Below, piece by piece: positions 1 to 8,104 of a DNA stretch of 64,000 nucleotides (the first letter of the stretch is position 1; the number at the start of each line of letters is the position of its first letter). The position numbers and the translations under genes were made by a program. The stretch lies in the NCBI GenBank assembly GCA_025060415.1, contig JANXBT010000001.1:192313-256312 (forward strand), given 5' to 3'. The notes beneath the pieces were generated by a model. It had not been told where the DNA came from. It saw only the letters and a program-made list of their open reading frames with translations, and ran no database searches. Source of the stretch: Candidatus Bipolaricaulota bacterium (GTDB lineage Bacteria; Bipolaricaulota; Bipolaricaulia; Bipolaricaulales; Bipolaricaulaceae).

Positions 1-786
1 GAGAACGCCCCGGCCGCCGAACCACAGGATGAGCCCCGTCCCCAAGCCCGCGAGGAACCCCACCGTGGGCTCGAACACCCCTTGGATGCGCACCAAAGCC
101 ATGTTCGCGTGCACGTTGGCCAGGTTCGTCTCGTGGAAGGCCCGCTCCATCCCCTCCTCGCGGGCGAAGGCGCGCAGGACGCGCACCCCCGCGAGGCCCT
201 CGCGCACGCGCTCCGTGAGCTGGGAGAAGGCCTCCTGCACGCGCTGGAAGCGGCGGTGCACCACCCGCCCGAACTTCAGGACCACCAGGGCCAAGAACGG
301 GAAGGGGATAAAGGCGTAGAGGGTGAGGCGGGGGGAGATGCCGACCATGGCGGCCAGCGAGAAGGACACGAGGAACAGAGCGTCGGCGGCCATGAGGACC
401 CCCTGCCCGCAGGCGAAGCGGATGGCCTCCAGGTCGTTGGTGGCGTGGGCCATGAGCTCGCCGGTGGGATGCTGGATGTAGTAGCTTTGGGGGAGGCGCA
501 GGAGGTGGGCGTAGAGGCGGTTGCGCAGATCCTGCTCGATCAGGCGCGAGGTGCCAAAAATAAAATAGCGCCAGACAAAGCGGAACGCGAAGACCGTGAC
601 CGCAATGGCCACGAGGTACAGGGCGTAGAGGGGGAGCCGTGCGCCTCTCCCGGCCACGAGGTCGTTGACGGCGTCGCGGACCACCAGGGGCGCGAGGAGC
701 TGGAGCCCGTCGACGAGGAAAAGGGCGAGGACACCCAAAAGGAGGCGCCACCGCCTCTTCCAAAGTTCCCGAAGGATTTGGCGCAT
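1..786 (-). CDS. ABC-type exporter, fused permease/ATPase (3' part outside window)
   Basis: Only the first 262 codons are present; the gene runs off the left edge. They cover the transmembrane domain of an MsbA/YheI-like half exporter: hydrophobic helices in residues about 12-30 and 45-75, then a coupling region (LIEQDLRNRLYAHLLRLP), the HPTGELMAHATNDLEAIR stretch typical of this family, and a FSQLTERVREGLAGVRVLRAF segment. The nucleotide-binding domain is not visible. The ATG at 786 lies 11 bases from a TATAAT hexamer (798-803), so the mRNA is probably leaderless. Substrate cannot be told. Confidence 0.85.
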   Translation of the reverse strand, partial: MRQILRELWKRRWRLLLGVLALFLVDGLQLLAPLVVRDAVNDLVAGRGARLPLYALYLVAIAVTVFAFRFVWRYFIFGTSRLIEQDLRNRLYAHLLRLPQSYYIQHPTGELMAHATNDLEAIRFACGQGVLMAADALFLVSFSLAAMVGISPRLTLYAFIPFPFLALVVLKFGRVVHRRFQRVQEAFSQLTERVREGLAGVRVLRAFAREEGMERAFHETNLANVHANMALVRIQGVFEPTVGFLAGLGTGLILWFGGRGVL

Positions 787-797
787 TAACGCCCGCA

Positions 798-803
798 ATT
801 ATA
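798..803 (-). promoter_or_regulatory. -10 hexamer of the ABC exporter
   Basis: Perfect TATAAT on the minus strand with 11 bases to the ATG. A TTTACG-like -35 lies about 15 bases upstream. The expected transcript start is within about 5 bases of the ATG and no Shine-Dalgarno fits in between. Confidence 0.6.
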
Positions 804-882
804 CTGGCCCGCGCTTTGCGTAAAAGGAGAGGATCCAGGTTTTTGCCCTTCTCCCGCCGCGGGGCGGCGCGGGCCCGTCCGG

Positions 883-951
883 TTGCGGGCCGGCCGGCCG
901 CCCCGTAAAGTCCCAAGCGGAGGTGACACTCCCAAAAGGAGGTGACACTCC
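883..951 (+). promoter_or_regulatory. Promoter and duplicated Shine-Dalgarno of the solute-binding protein
   Basis: TTGCGG (883-888), a 17-base spacer and TAAAGT (906-911) make a sigma70-like promoter. Between it and the GTG at 952 the 14-mer GGAGGTGACACTCC occurs twice (919-932 and 938-951), 19 bases apart. Only the second copy is correctly spaced for translation. The first looks like a tandem duplication of the ribosome-binding site. Confidence 0.6.
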
Positions 952-2424
952 GTGCGCAAGGTCTTCCTTCTTCTGAGCCTCTTGGCCGTTCTTGGTTGGG
1001 CCGCGGAGCTGCGGGTGGCCATCTCGACCGAACCCCCCTCCCTGGACCCCACCACCAACGCCGCCGCCGTGATCCGCCTCCTCCTTCAGTACAACCTGTA
1101 CGAGACCCTTTTGGAGATCGGCGAGGGCGGCGGGCTTAGGCCCTTGCTCGCCCAGCACTGGGAGATCTCCGAAGACGGCTTGGTGTACACGTTTTACCTT
1201 CGGCCCGGCGTGCGCTTCCACGACGGCACCCCCTGCGATGCGGAGGCCGTGCGCCGCAGCTTCCTGCGCGCTCAGGATCCCGCCCGCGGGCACGTCCATC
1301 GCCCGTTCTTCCTGAACATCGAGCGGATTGAAGTGCCGGATGCCCTCACCGTCCGCTTCTTCTTGCGCAAGCCCGATGCGTCCTTCCTCACCCTGCTGGC
1401 CCTGGGGGACGCCGTGGTCGTGCCCGATCGGGACGATCTCGGGCGTCGCCCCATCGGGACCGGGCCCTTCCGGTTCGTGCGCTGGGATCCGGGGTACCAG
1501 CTGCGGCTGGAGCGGAACCCCTTCTATTGGGATCCGGAAAGGCCCAAGCTGGATGCCCTGGTGTTCCGGTTCATCCCGGATCCGGCCGCGCAGCTTGTGG
1601 CCCTGCGCGCCGGCGACGTGGACGTGGTGGCGGAGGTGACCCCCGAGATCGCCCAGGCCCTGGCGGCGGACCCCGCGTTCGTGGTGCTCTCCGCCCCCCA
1701 GGAGCTCGTGCAGGTCCTGGCCATCAACAAACAACGCGGGCCCTTGGGGGACCTGCGGGTGCGCCAGGCCCTGGCCCACGCCGTCGACCGCCGCCAGCTC
1801 ATCGAGCTGGTGGCCCTGGGCTACGCCTCGCCCGTCGGCAGCCACCTGGCCCCCGGCGCCCTCTACTACGCGGACATGACCTGGGTTTACCCCTACGACC
1901 CGGAGCGGGCGCGGCAGCTCTTGGCTGAGGCGGGCTACCCCAACGGGTTCACGGCCACCCTGACCCTCCCCTCCAACTACGTGTTCCATGTGCGCACGGG
2001 CGAGGTCCTCGCGGCCCAGCTGGCCCAGGTGGAGGTCAAGCTGAACCTCGTGTTGGTGGACTGGCCGACCTGGCTGGAGCGGGTGTTTGGCCAGGCGGAT
2101 TTCGAGCTCACCGTGATCGGGCACGTGGGGCGGGTGGACCCCGCGCTGACCCTGGCCTTCTACGGGCCGGAGCGCCGGGAGTACTACTTCCGCCGCGGCT
2201 GGGAAAACCCTGAGCTCAACGAGCTTTTGCGCCTGGGCGCGGTGGTGGCCGACCCGGAGGCGCGGCGAAGCATCTACACCGTGGCCCAATACCTCATCAC
2301 CAAAGAGGTGGTGAACGTGTTCCTGCAGTCCCCGCACCGCATCCTCGTGGCCCGGCGGGGGGTGAGCGGCCTGCGCCTCCCCACCCTCTACGTTTTGGAT
2401 CTCCGGGCGGCGGCCCGCGCCTGA
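952..2424 (+). CDS. ABC transporter substrate-binding protein, family 5 (peptide/nickel type)
   Basis: 490 residues. A short signal peptide (MRKVFLLLSLLAVLGWA, cleaved near residue 17) is followed by the family start ELRVAISTEPPSLDPTT and then the classic LLAQHWEISEDGLVYTFYLRPGVRFHDGTP motif at about residues 64-93. This is the extracytoplasmic receptor of Dpp/Opp-like importers. No permease or ATPase partner lies next to it; the divergent ABC gene is an exporter type. The GTG start is set by a strong AAGGAGGTGA at 936-945. The ligand (peptide, oligosaccharide or metal complex) cannot be assigned. Confidence 0.88.
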   Translation: MRKVFLLLSLLAVLGWAAELRVAISTEPPSLDPTTNAAAVIRLLLQYNLYETLLEIGEGGGLRPLLAQHWEISEDGLVYTFYLRPGVRFHDGTPCDAEAVRRSFLRAQDPARGHVHRPFFLNIERIEVPDALTVRFFLRKPDASFLTLLALGDAVVVPDRDDLGRRPIGTGPFRFVRWDPGYQLRLERNPFYWDPERPKLDALVFRFIPDPAAQLVALRAGDVDVVAEVTPEIAQALAADPAFVVLSAPQELVQVLAINKQRGPLGDLRVRQALAHAVDRRQLIELVALGYASPVGSHLAPGALYYADMTWVYPYDPERARQLLAEAGYPNGFTATLTLPSNYVFHVRTGEVLAAQLAQVEVKLNLVLVDWPTWLERVFGQADFELTVIGHVGRVDPALTLAFYGPERREYYFRRGWENPELNELLRLGAVVADPEARRSIYTVAQYLITKEVVNVFLQSPHRILVARRGVSGLRLPTLYVLDLRAAARA

Positions 2425-2445
2425 GGGAACGGGGGCTGGGCGCGG

Positions 2446-2475
2446 TTGTGGTGCCGCCCCGGCCCCCTTTATACT
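2446..2475 (+). promoter_or_regulatory. Promoter of trpS
   Basis: TTGTGG (2446-2451), an 18-base spacer and TATACT (2470-2475). The GTG start follows after 20 bases that contain GGAAGGAGG, so the leader is about 13 bases and holds a normal ribosome-binding site. Confidence 0.55.
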
Positions 2476-2495
2476 GCCCCGCGGAAGGAGGTTCC

Positions 2496-3473
2496 GTGCG
2501 GATCTTTTCGGGAATCCAGCCCACGGGGGTGCTGCACCTGGGCAACTACTTCGGCGCCGTCAAGCAGTGGGTGGAGCTCCAGCGCCCGGAGAACTTCTGC
2601 ATCTACTGCATCGTGGACTACCACGCCCTCACCAACGAGGACACCGCGCCTGAGGCCCTCCGCCGCAACCGCCGCGCGCTGGCGCTGGACCTCCTGGCCT
2701 GCGGGATCGACCCGGAGCGCTCCATCCTCTTCGTGCAGTCCGCGGTGCCCGAGCACACCGAGCTCTGTTGGATCCTGGGCTGCGTCACCTCCTTTGGGGA
2801 CCTCACCCGCATGACCCAGTTCAAGCAGAAGGCCAAGGACCAGGAGTTCGTGAACGGCGGCCTCTTCTACTATCCGGTGCTGCAGGCCGCGGACATCCTC
2901 CTTTACCGGGCCGATCATGTGCCCGTGGGCGAGGACCAGCTCCAGCACCTGGAGTTGGCCCGGCGCATCGCCCGCCGCTTCAACTGGCGCTTCGGCGAGT
3001 TCTTCCCCGAGCCCGAGCCCATCCTGGGGAAGGCCCCCCGCCTCATGTCCCTGGCCGACCCCACCCGCAAGATGAGCAAGTCCTACGGCCCCGACCACTA
3101 CATCGGCCTCATGGAGCCCGAGGAGGAGATCTGGCGGAAGATCCGCACGGCCGTGACCGACGTCGGCCTCACCCCCGGGCAGGCGATGAGCCCGGGCGTG
3201 GCCAACCTCTTCACCCTGTTGGAGCTGGTGGCGCCGGCGGAGGTGGTGGAGGAGTTCCGCCGTCGCCACGCCGAAGGAAGGCTCCTCTACAAGGACCTGA
3301 AGGAGACGCTCTTTCGCCACCTCATGGAGGTGCTGCGCCCCATCCGGGAGCGCCGGCGGGAGTGGGAGGCCCGAGGCGAGGTGGAGGAGGTCCTCGCTGC
3401 GGGCGCCGAGCGGGCCCGCAAGATCGCCCGGGAGGTGCTCAGGGAGGTGCGGGCCCGCGTGGGCCTGGACTAG
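2496..3473 (+). CDS. trpS: Tryptophanyl-tRNA synthetase
   Basis: 325 residues, normal for bacterial TrpRS. It charges tRNA-Trp in the cytoplasm. The class I signature is present: GIQPTGVLHLGNYFGA near the N-terminus (TxGxHLGN form of HIGH) and the KMSKS loop in DPTRKMSKSYGPDHYI near residue 195. A longer reading frame begins 48 bases upstream, but GTG at 2496 has GGAAGGAGG just before it and begins VRIFSGIQPTG, the usual N-terminus. Monocistronic; it meets nrdG tail to tail with a 4-base overlap. Confidence 0.97.
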   Translation: MRIFSGIQPTGVLHLGNYFGAVKQWVELQRPENFCIYCIVDYHALTNEDTAPEALRRNRRALALDLLACGIDPERSILFVQSAVPEHTELCWILGCVTSFGDLTRMTQFKQKAKDQEFVNGGLFYYPVLQAADILLYRADHVPVGEDQLQHLELARRIARRFNWRFGEFFPEPEPILGKAPRLMSLADPTRKMSKSYGPDHYIGLMEPEEEIWRKIRTAVTDVGLTPGQAMSPGVANLFTLLELVAPAEVVEEFRRRHAEGRLLYKDLKETLFRHLMEVLRPIRERRREWEARGEVEEVLAAGAERARKIAREVLREVRARVGLD

Positions 3474-4198
3474 GCGCGCAACTCCACCGGGACGAGCTTC
3501 CCTAGGCGAGGCAGGAGCGCCCGCAGCTCCGGCTCGCTCAGGGCCGGTCTATCCCGCCACGTTTCGTCCACGAGCCTTTTCCCCTGTGGCCGCACAAAGG
3601 GCTGCAGCACGTAGCGCCGCGCGCCCCGGATCTCCGCGGCGATGGCCTCCAGGTCCTCCTCCCCCAGGCCCGGCGTCACGGTGGTGCGGAACTCGTAGTC
3701 CGGTGCGCGTTCCCGCACCAAAGCCGCGCTCGCCCGCACCTGGGCGGCCACGGCCTCGCCCTCCCGCAGGCCCACGAACTCCGCGTAGCGGGGGAAGGGG
3801 GCCTTGAGGTCCAGGGCCACGTAGTCCAGCAGGCCCCTTTCCAGGAGGCGGGCCAGGGCCTCCGGCTGGGTGCCGTTGGTGTCCAGCTTCACGAGGAACC
3901 CCGCGCTTTTTAGCTCCTTCACGAATTCCTCAAGGTCGGGACTCAGCAGGGGCTCCCCCCCGGTCAGGACCACCCCGTCCAAGAAGTCCCGGCGCTCCAT
4001 AAGGTCCCGGAGGATCCGCTCGTAGGGGAGGGGGGCAAGCGGGGCGTACAGCTCGGGGAGGACGAGCTCGGCGTTGTAGCAAAAGGGGCAGCGCAGGTTG
4101 CAGCCGGCAAAGAAGAGGATGGCGGCCAGCCGCCCCGGGAAGTCCTGAAGGCTTAGGGGTTGGAGGTGGACGGCTTTTCCGAAGGCGCGCGCCGGCAT
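3470..4198 (-). CDS. nrdG: Anaerobic ribonucleoside-triphosphate reductase activating enzyme
   Basis: 242 residues. Radical SAM protein with the cluster motif CNLRCPFC (CxxxCxxC) near residue 33 and the LTGGEPLL SAM-binding segment near residue 78. It reduces S-adenosylmethionine to make the glycyl radical on NrdD. Its ATG follows the nrdD stop with no gap, so the two are co-transcribed and probably translationally coupled. The N-terminal lead-in VHLQPLSLQDFPGRLAAILFFAG matches the pyruvate-formate-lyase-activase-like subgroup. Confidence 0.93.
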   Translation of the reverse strand: MPARAFGKAVHLQPLSLQDFPGRLAAILFFAGCNLRCPFCYNAELVLPELYAPLAPLPYERILRDLMERRDFLDGVVLTGGEPLLSPDLEEFVKELKSAGFLVKLDTNGTQPEALARLLERGLLDYVALDLKAPFPRYAEFVGLREGEAVAAQVRASAALVRERAPDYEFRTTVTPGLGEEDLEAIAAEIRGARRYVLQPFVRPQGKRLVDETWRDRPALSEPELRALLPRLGKLVPVELRA

Positions 4199-6322
4199 CT
4201 AGGCGGTGCGCACAAGCCCGGGGACCAGGGGCACGAAGGACAGGCGATCCTTGAACTCCTCCTGCTTCCCGGCGTTCCACTGCTCCACCGGCCGGAGGTA
4301 CCCCACCACGCGGGAGTACACCTCCGTGCGCCCCCCGCAGATGGGGCAGAGCTCCTGCGCGCCCCGCAGGTACCCGTGGCTGGGGCACACGGAGAAGGTG
4401 GGGGTCAGGGTGAGGTAGGGGATGCGGAAGCCCTGGAAGATGCGGCGCACCAGGGTCTTCGCGGCCTCCGGCGAGGGCACGCGCTCCCCAAGCCAGATGT
4501 GGAACACCGTCCCGCCCGTGTACCGGATCTGCAGGGGCTCTTGGAGCCGCAAGGCCAGGAAGAGGTCGTCCGTGTAGTTCACGGGGAGCTGGCTGGAGTT
4601 GGTGTAGTAGGGCGCGGCGTTGCGCTCCCGCACGGCGCGCTCGTTGGCCACCAGGATCCGGGGGTAGCGCTGCTTGTCCAGCATAGCGAGGCGGTAGCTC
4701 GTGCCCTCCGCGGGCGTGGCCTCCAGGTTCCAGAGGTGCCCCGTGGCCTCCTGGAAGGCCAGGAGCTTCTCGCGCATGAAGTCCAGGACGCGCACGGCAA
4801 AGGCGATGCCCTCGGGATCCGCCAGGGAGCAGCCCAGGAGGTTCAGGCAGGCCTCGTTCATCCCCACGATCCCGATGGTGGAGAAGTGGTTCTTCCAGTA
4901 CTCGCCGGTGAGCTCCTTCACGGCGCGCAGGTAGAACTTGGAGTAGGGGTACAGGCCCTGCTCGGTGAGGCGCTCCAGGAACTTGCGCTTGATGACGAGG
5001 GCCTTGCCCGCAAGCTGCATGAGGGCCTCCAGGCGCTCGAAGAACTCCCGCTCGTTGCGGGAAAGGTAGGCCAGACGGGGGAGGTTCAGGGTCACGACCC
5101 CGATGGAGCCCGTGAGGGGGTTGGAGCCGAAAAGCCCGCCGCCGCGGTGGCGCAGCTCCCGCAAATCCAGGCGCAGCCGGCAGCACATGCTGCGCGCGTC
5201 CTCCGGCCGCATGTCGGAGTTGATGAAGTTCGCAAAATAGGGGATCCCGTATTTGGCGGTCATCTCCCAGAGGGGGGCGAGCTCCGGCTCGTCCCAGGGG
5301 AAGTCGGGGGTGACGTTGTAGGTGGGGATGGGGAAGGTGAACACGCGGCCTTTGGCGTCGCCCTCGGCCAGGACCTCGGCGAAGGCCCGGTTGAACATCT
5401 TCATTTCCCGCTCGAACTCGCCGTACTGGGCCCGCAAGGGCTCCCCGCCCACGAGGGCCGGGAGGCGCGCCAGGTGCTCCGGCGGCCGCAGGTCCAGGGT
5501 CACGTTGGTGAAGGGCGTCTGGAAGCCCACCCGGGTGGGCACGTTCAGGTTGTAGATGAACTCCTGCAGGGCCTGCTTGACCTCCTTGTAGGAAAGGCCG
5601 TCCACGGCGATGAAGGGGGCCAGGAGGGTGTCCACGTTGGAGAAGGCTTGGGCTCCGGCCGCCTCGCCCTGCAGGGTGTAGAGGAAGTTCACGGCCTGAA
5701 GGAGGGCGGTGCGGAAGTGCTTGGGCGGACGGGACTCGACCTTCCCCCGCACGCCCCGGAAGCCCACGGCCAGGAGGTCCGCGAGGTCCCAGCCCACACA
5801 GTAAGGCCCCAGCGTCCCCAGGTCGTGGATGTGGAAGTCCCCGGACTCATGGGCCTCCCGGATGTGGGAGGGGTACACCTGGGAGAGCCAGTAGCGGCTG
5901 ATGATCTTCTCGGTGAGGAAGACGTTGAGGCCCTGGAGGGAGAAGGCCATGTTGGAGTTTTCCCGCACCCGCCAGTCCTGGCCGTTGAGGTAGGTCTCCA
6001 CGAGGGCGGGGTCGACGAGCTCCTGAAGCTCCCGCATCCGTTTGTGCTGTTCGCGGTAGACGATGTAGGCGCGGGCGGCCTCGGGCAGGCCCGAGGTCAT
6101 GAGGACCTCCTCGATGGCGTCCTGGATCTCCTCGACGTGGGGCGGGCCGAACAGGGGGCCGAAACGGCCCTCCAGGAGGCGCTCCACGCGCAGGCCCAGC
6201 TCCGCGGCCAGGGCGGGGTCGTCCCGGCCCACCTCCCGCAGGGCCTGGCGGATGGCCGCCACGATGCGCCCCCGGTCGTACGGGACGAGCGTCCCGTCGC
6301 GCTTGCGCACCTGCTCGATCAT
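4199..6322 (-). CDS. nrdD: Anaerobic (class III) ribonucleoside-triphosphate reductase
   Basis: 707 residues. An ATP-cone regulatory domain (residues about 1-95, VRKRDGTLVPYDRGRI) is followed by the glycyl-radical catalytic barrel. The C-terminus has RVVGYLRPV, where the glycine is the expected radical site, and the metal-site region SVCPSHGYLRGAQELCPICGG. Here the usual first CxxC reads CxxH, so zinc ligation may be Cys3His. It reduces NTPs to dNTPs and is oxygen-sensitive, which fits a strict anaerobe. I chose ATG 6322 (MIEQVRKRDG) because the reading frame upstream has no family similarity. Confidence 0.95.
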   Translation of the reverse strand: MIEQVRKRDGTLVPYDRGRIVAAIRQALREVGRDDPALAAELGLRVERLLEGRFGPLFGPPHVEEIQDAIEEVLMTSGLPEAARAYIVYREQHKRMRELQELVDPALVETYLNGQDWRVRENSNMAFSLQGLNVFLTEKIISRYWLSQVYPSHIREAHESGDFHIHDLGTLGPYCVGWDLADLLAVGFRGVRGKVESRPPKHFRTALLQAVNFLYTLQGEAAGAQAFSNVDTLLAPFIAVDGLSYKEVKQALQEFIYNLNVPTRVGFQTPFTNVTLDLRPPEHLARLPALVGGEPLRAQYGEFEREMKMFNRAFAEVLAEGDAKGRVFTFPIPTYNVTPDFPWDEPELAPLWEMTAKYGIPYFANFINSDMRPEDARSMCCRLRLDLRELRHRGGGLFGSNPLTGSIGVVTLNLPRLAYLSRNEREFFERLEALMQLAGKALVIKRKFLERLTEQGLYPYSKFYLRAVKELTGEYWKNHFSTIGIVGMNEACLNLLGCSLADPEGIAFAVRVLDFMREKLLAFQEATGHLWNLEATPAEGTSYRLAMLDKQRYPRILVANERAVRERNAAPYYTNSSQLPVNYTDDLFLALRLQEPLQIRYTGGTVFHIWLGERVPSPEAAKTLVRRIFQGFRIPYLTLTPTFSVCPSHGYLRGAQELCPICGGRTEVYSRVVGYLRPVEQWNAGKQEEFKDRLSFVPLVPGLVRTA

Positions 6323-6381
6323 GGCCGCGGGGTAGGGTAGCGCGGAGGCCTCCCCGTGCCAAGGCCACTTCCCGTGGACAC

Positions 6382-6447
6382 TTGCGACGTGTCCCCCATG
6401 GGATAAGCTTGGGCCCGAAAACCTCGCACGCAAAGGGGTGATGCGCT
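6382..6447 (+). promoter_or_regulatory. Promoter and ribosome-binding site of rpsT-secF
   Basis: TTGCGA (6382-6387), 16 bases, TAAGCT (6404-6409). The strong Shine-Dalgarno AAAGGGGTG (6432-6440) is 7 bases before ATT at 6448. The ATG at 6441 directly abuts the Shine-Dalgarno and opens only a 23-codon frame, so it is not a likely start. Confidence 0.5.
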
Positions 6448-6708
6448 ATTCCGACCACAAGGGCAGCAGAGCGGGCGCTGCGGAAGAGTTTGGTTCGCCG
6501 AAGAAGGAATGAATTGCGCAAGAGCGCCATCCGCTTCTGGCGCAAAGAGGTGTTGCGCCTGGTGCAGGACGGCGACATGGAGGGCGCCCGGCGGGCGTTC
6601 GCCATGTTCCAGAAGGCCGTGGACAAGGCGGCCATCCGCGGCACCATCCATCCCAACAAGGCCGCCCGCCTCAAAGCCCGCCTCCATGCCAAGGCCTTCG
6701 GAGGCTAG
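6448..6708 (+). CDS. rpsT: 30S ribosomal protein S20, probable ATT start codon
   Basis: With ATT at 6448 as start the product is 86 residues and begins (M)PTTRAAERALRKSLVRRRR, which matches the usual S20 N-terminus (MPNTKSAEKRLRQS...). The conserved C-terminal IHPNKAARLKARL is present. The first standard start in frame, TTG at 6490, would remove the 14 most basic N-terminal residues that bind 16S rRNA. The only in-frame triplet with correct Shine-Dalgarno spacing is this ATT; an in-frame stop lies at 6439. S20 is autoregulated through a poor start codon in E. coli (UUG), so a rare start is plausible. Confidence 0.85.
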   Translation: MPTTRAAERALRKSLVRRRRNELRKSAIRFWRKEVLRLVQDGDMEGARRAFAMFQKAVDKAAIRGTIHPNKAARLKARLHAKAFGG

Positions 6709-6711
6709 CCC

Positions 6712-7653
6712 ATGGCCCAGTTCGACTTCATGGGGAAGGCCAAGGTCTTCGGCCTCATCTCCGCCGTTCTTTTTGTGGGCTCCATCCTGGCCATGGCCAC
6801 GCTGGGCCTGCGGCCCGGCATCGACTTCACCGGCGGCCTCCAGCTCACCCTCCTCTATCCGGCGGGGACCGCGGTGAGCGCCCAAAGCGTGCGCGCTTAC
6901 GTGGCCCAAATCCTGGGGGCCCGGGCCGCCTCCGCGCCCTACTACGTGCAGACCATCACCGCCGAGCGGGATGCGCCCGGAACGGGCCGGGTCTCCCTGC
7001 CCGGGGTGGTGGTGACCGTGCGCACCGAGGACAAGGCCCTGGCGGAGGAGCTGCGCAAGGCCCTCCTCGCGCCCGCCCCGGAAAGCGGGCTCCCCCGCCC
7101 CGCGGAGCACAGCCTCACCGAGATCGGCGCCCAGGTCTCCCGGGAGATCGTGAACCGCGCCTGGCAGGCGATCCTCGTGGCCCTGGCCGCCATGCTCGTG
7201 TACATCGCCGTGCGCTTCCGCCTGCGCTACGGGGTGGCCGCGGTCCTGGCCTTGGTTCACGACGTGGTCCTCACCCTGGGCGTGTTCAGCGTCTTCCGCC
7301 TGGAGATCAACCTGCCCGTGATCGCCGCCCTCCTTACGGTGGTCGGGTACTCCATCAACGACACGATCGTGGTCTTCGACCGGATCCGGGAGAACCTCCG
7401 CGCCTCCAAGAAGGCCTCGCTTTGGGACGTGATCAACCGCTCCATCAATCAGACCTTGACCCGCACCCTCAACACCTCGAGCACGACCCTCCTGCCCATC
7501 GCCGTGCTGCTGGCGGTGGCTGGGATCGCCCTGCGGGAGTTCACCGTGGCCATGGCCTGCGGGGTCATCTTCGGGACCTACTCCTCGATCTTCATCGCCA
7601 GCCCCATCCTCTACGCCTGGACGCGCGCGGCGGAGCGGCTCAGGGCGCGCTAG
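6712..7653 (+). CDS. secF: Protein translocase subunit SecF
   Basis: 313 residues. Inner-membrane partner of SecD that uses the proton motive force to help preproteins out of SecYEG. It shows the SecF N-terminal helix, the LRPGIDFTGGLQLTLLYP motif at residues about 30-47, and the C-terminal five-helix block with VVGYSINDTIVVFDRIREN and NRSINQTLTRTLNTS. It starts 3 bases after the rpsT stop, forming an rpsT-secF operon. No secD is in the window, which is unusual because secD and secF are normally adjacent. Confidence 0.95.
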   Translation: MAQFDFMGKAKVFGLISAVLFVGSILAMATLGLRPGIDFTGGLQLTLLYPAGTAVSAQSVRAYVAQILGARAASAPYYVQTITAERDAPGTGRVSLPGVVVTVRTEDKALAEELRKALLAPAPESGLPRPAEHSLTEIGAQVSREIVNRAWQAILVALAAMLVYIAVRFRLRYGVAAVLALVHDVVLTLGVFSVFRLEINLPVIAALLTVVGYSINDTIVVFDRIRENLRASKKASLWDVINRSINQTLTRTLNTSSTTLLPIAVLLAVAGIALREFTVAMACGVIFGTYSSIFIASPILYAWTRAAERLRAR

Positions 7654-8104
7654 GCTCCGCGGGCTCGATCACCACCCGCCGGTTCTCGTCCCGGCCCACG
7701 GAGTGGGTGCGCACCCCCGGCACCTCGGCCAGGGCCAGGTGGATGAGGCGGCGGTCCTTGGGGGGCATGGGCTCCAGCTCGATCGGCCTCCCTTCGGCCT
7801 TCACCCGCTCGGCCAGGGCCAGGGCCCGCGCCACGAGCTGGCGGCGCCGGGCCTCCTCCTGCCCGTTGAAGTCCAAGTCCACCGCCACCGCCGCCCGGAG
7901 CGCGGTCCTGAGGTGGAGGGCGGCCAGGCGCGCCAAGGCCTCCCGAAAGGCCGGGTCGTCCTGAGGGAGGGCCTTGAAGTTCCCTTGGAGGTTCACGTAG
8001 ACCTCGCCCTCCTTGGGGAGGACCTCCACCCGGCCCTCCTCCTTGAGGACGGCCAGCAGCCCCTGGAAGAAGCGGAGCAGGGCCTCACGGACTTGGGGAT
8101 CCAT
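7640..8104 (-). CDS. KhpB/Jag-like RNA-binding protein (KH + R3H)
   Basis: 154 residues. A divergent KH-like segment (about 40-85) leads into an R3H domain: ELEPMPPKDRRLIHLALAEV then VRTHSVGRDENRRVVIEP. This is the arrangement of Jag/KhpB (SpoIIIJ-associated protein), a cytoplasmic RNA-binding protein. The N-terminal Jag_N domain is missing. It overlaps the yidC 3' end by 20 bases, and yidC-jag adjacency is a conserved pairing, which supports the call. Confidence 0.85.
   Translation of the reverse strand: MDPQVREALLRFFQGLLAVLKEEGRVEVLPKEGEVYVNLQGNFKALPQDDPAFREALARLAALHLRTALRAAVAVDLDFNGQEEARRRQLVARALALAERVKAEGRPIELEPMPPKDRRLIHLALAEVPGVRTHSVGRDENRRVVIEPAEPSAP

Noticed and set aside
82-789. Long plus-strand frame of 235 codons
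   Set aside because: It is the shadow of the ABC exporter on the minus strand, whose translation has clear family motifs. The plus frame is low-complexity with many Glu-Gly-His.
4160-6340. Plus-strand frame of 726 codons opposite nrdD
   Set aside because: High GC gives long open antisense frames. No motifs; nrdD explains the region completely.
6490-6708. TTG 6490 as rpsT start (72 residues)
   Set aside because: It removes conserved N-terminal S20 residues that are encoded in frame upstream and has no good ribosome-binding site.
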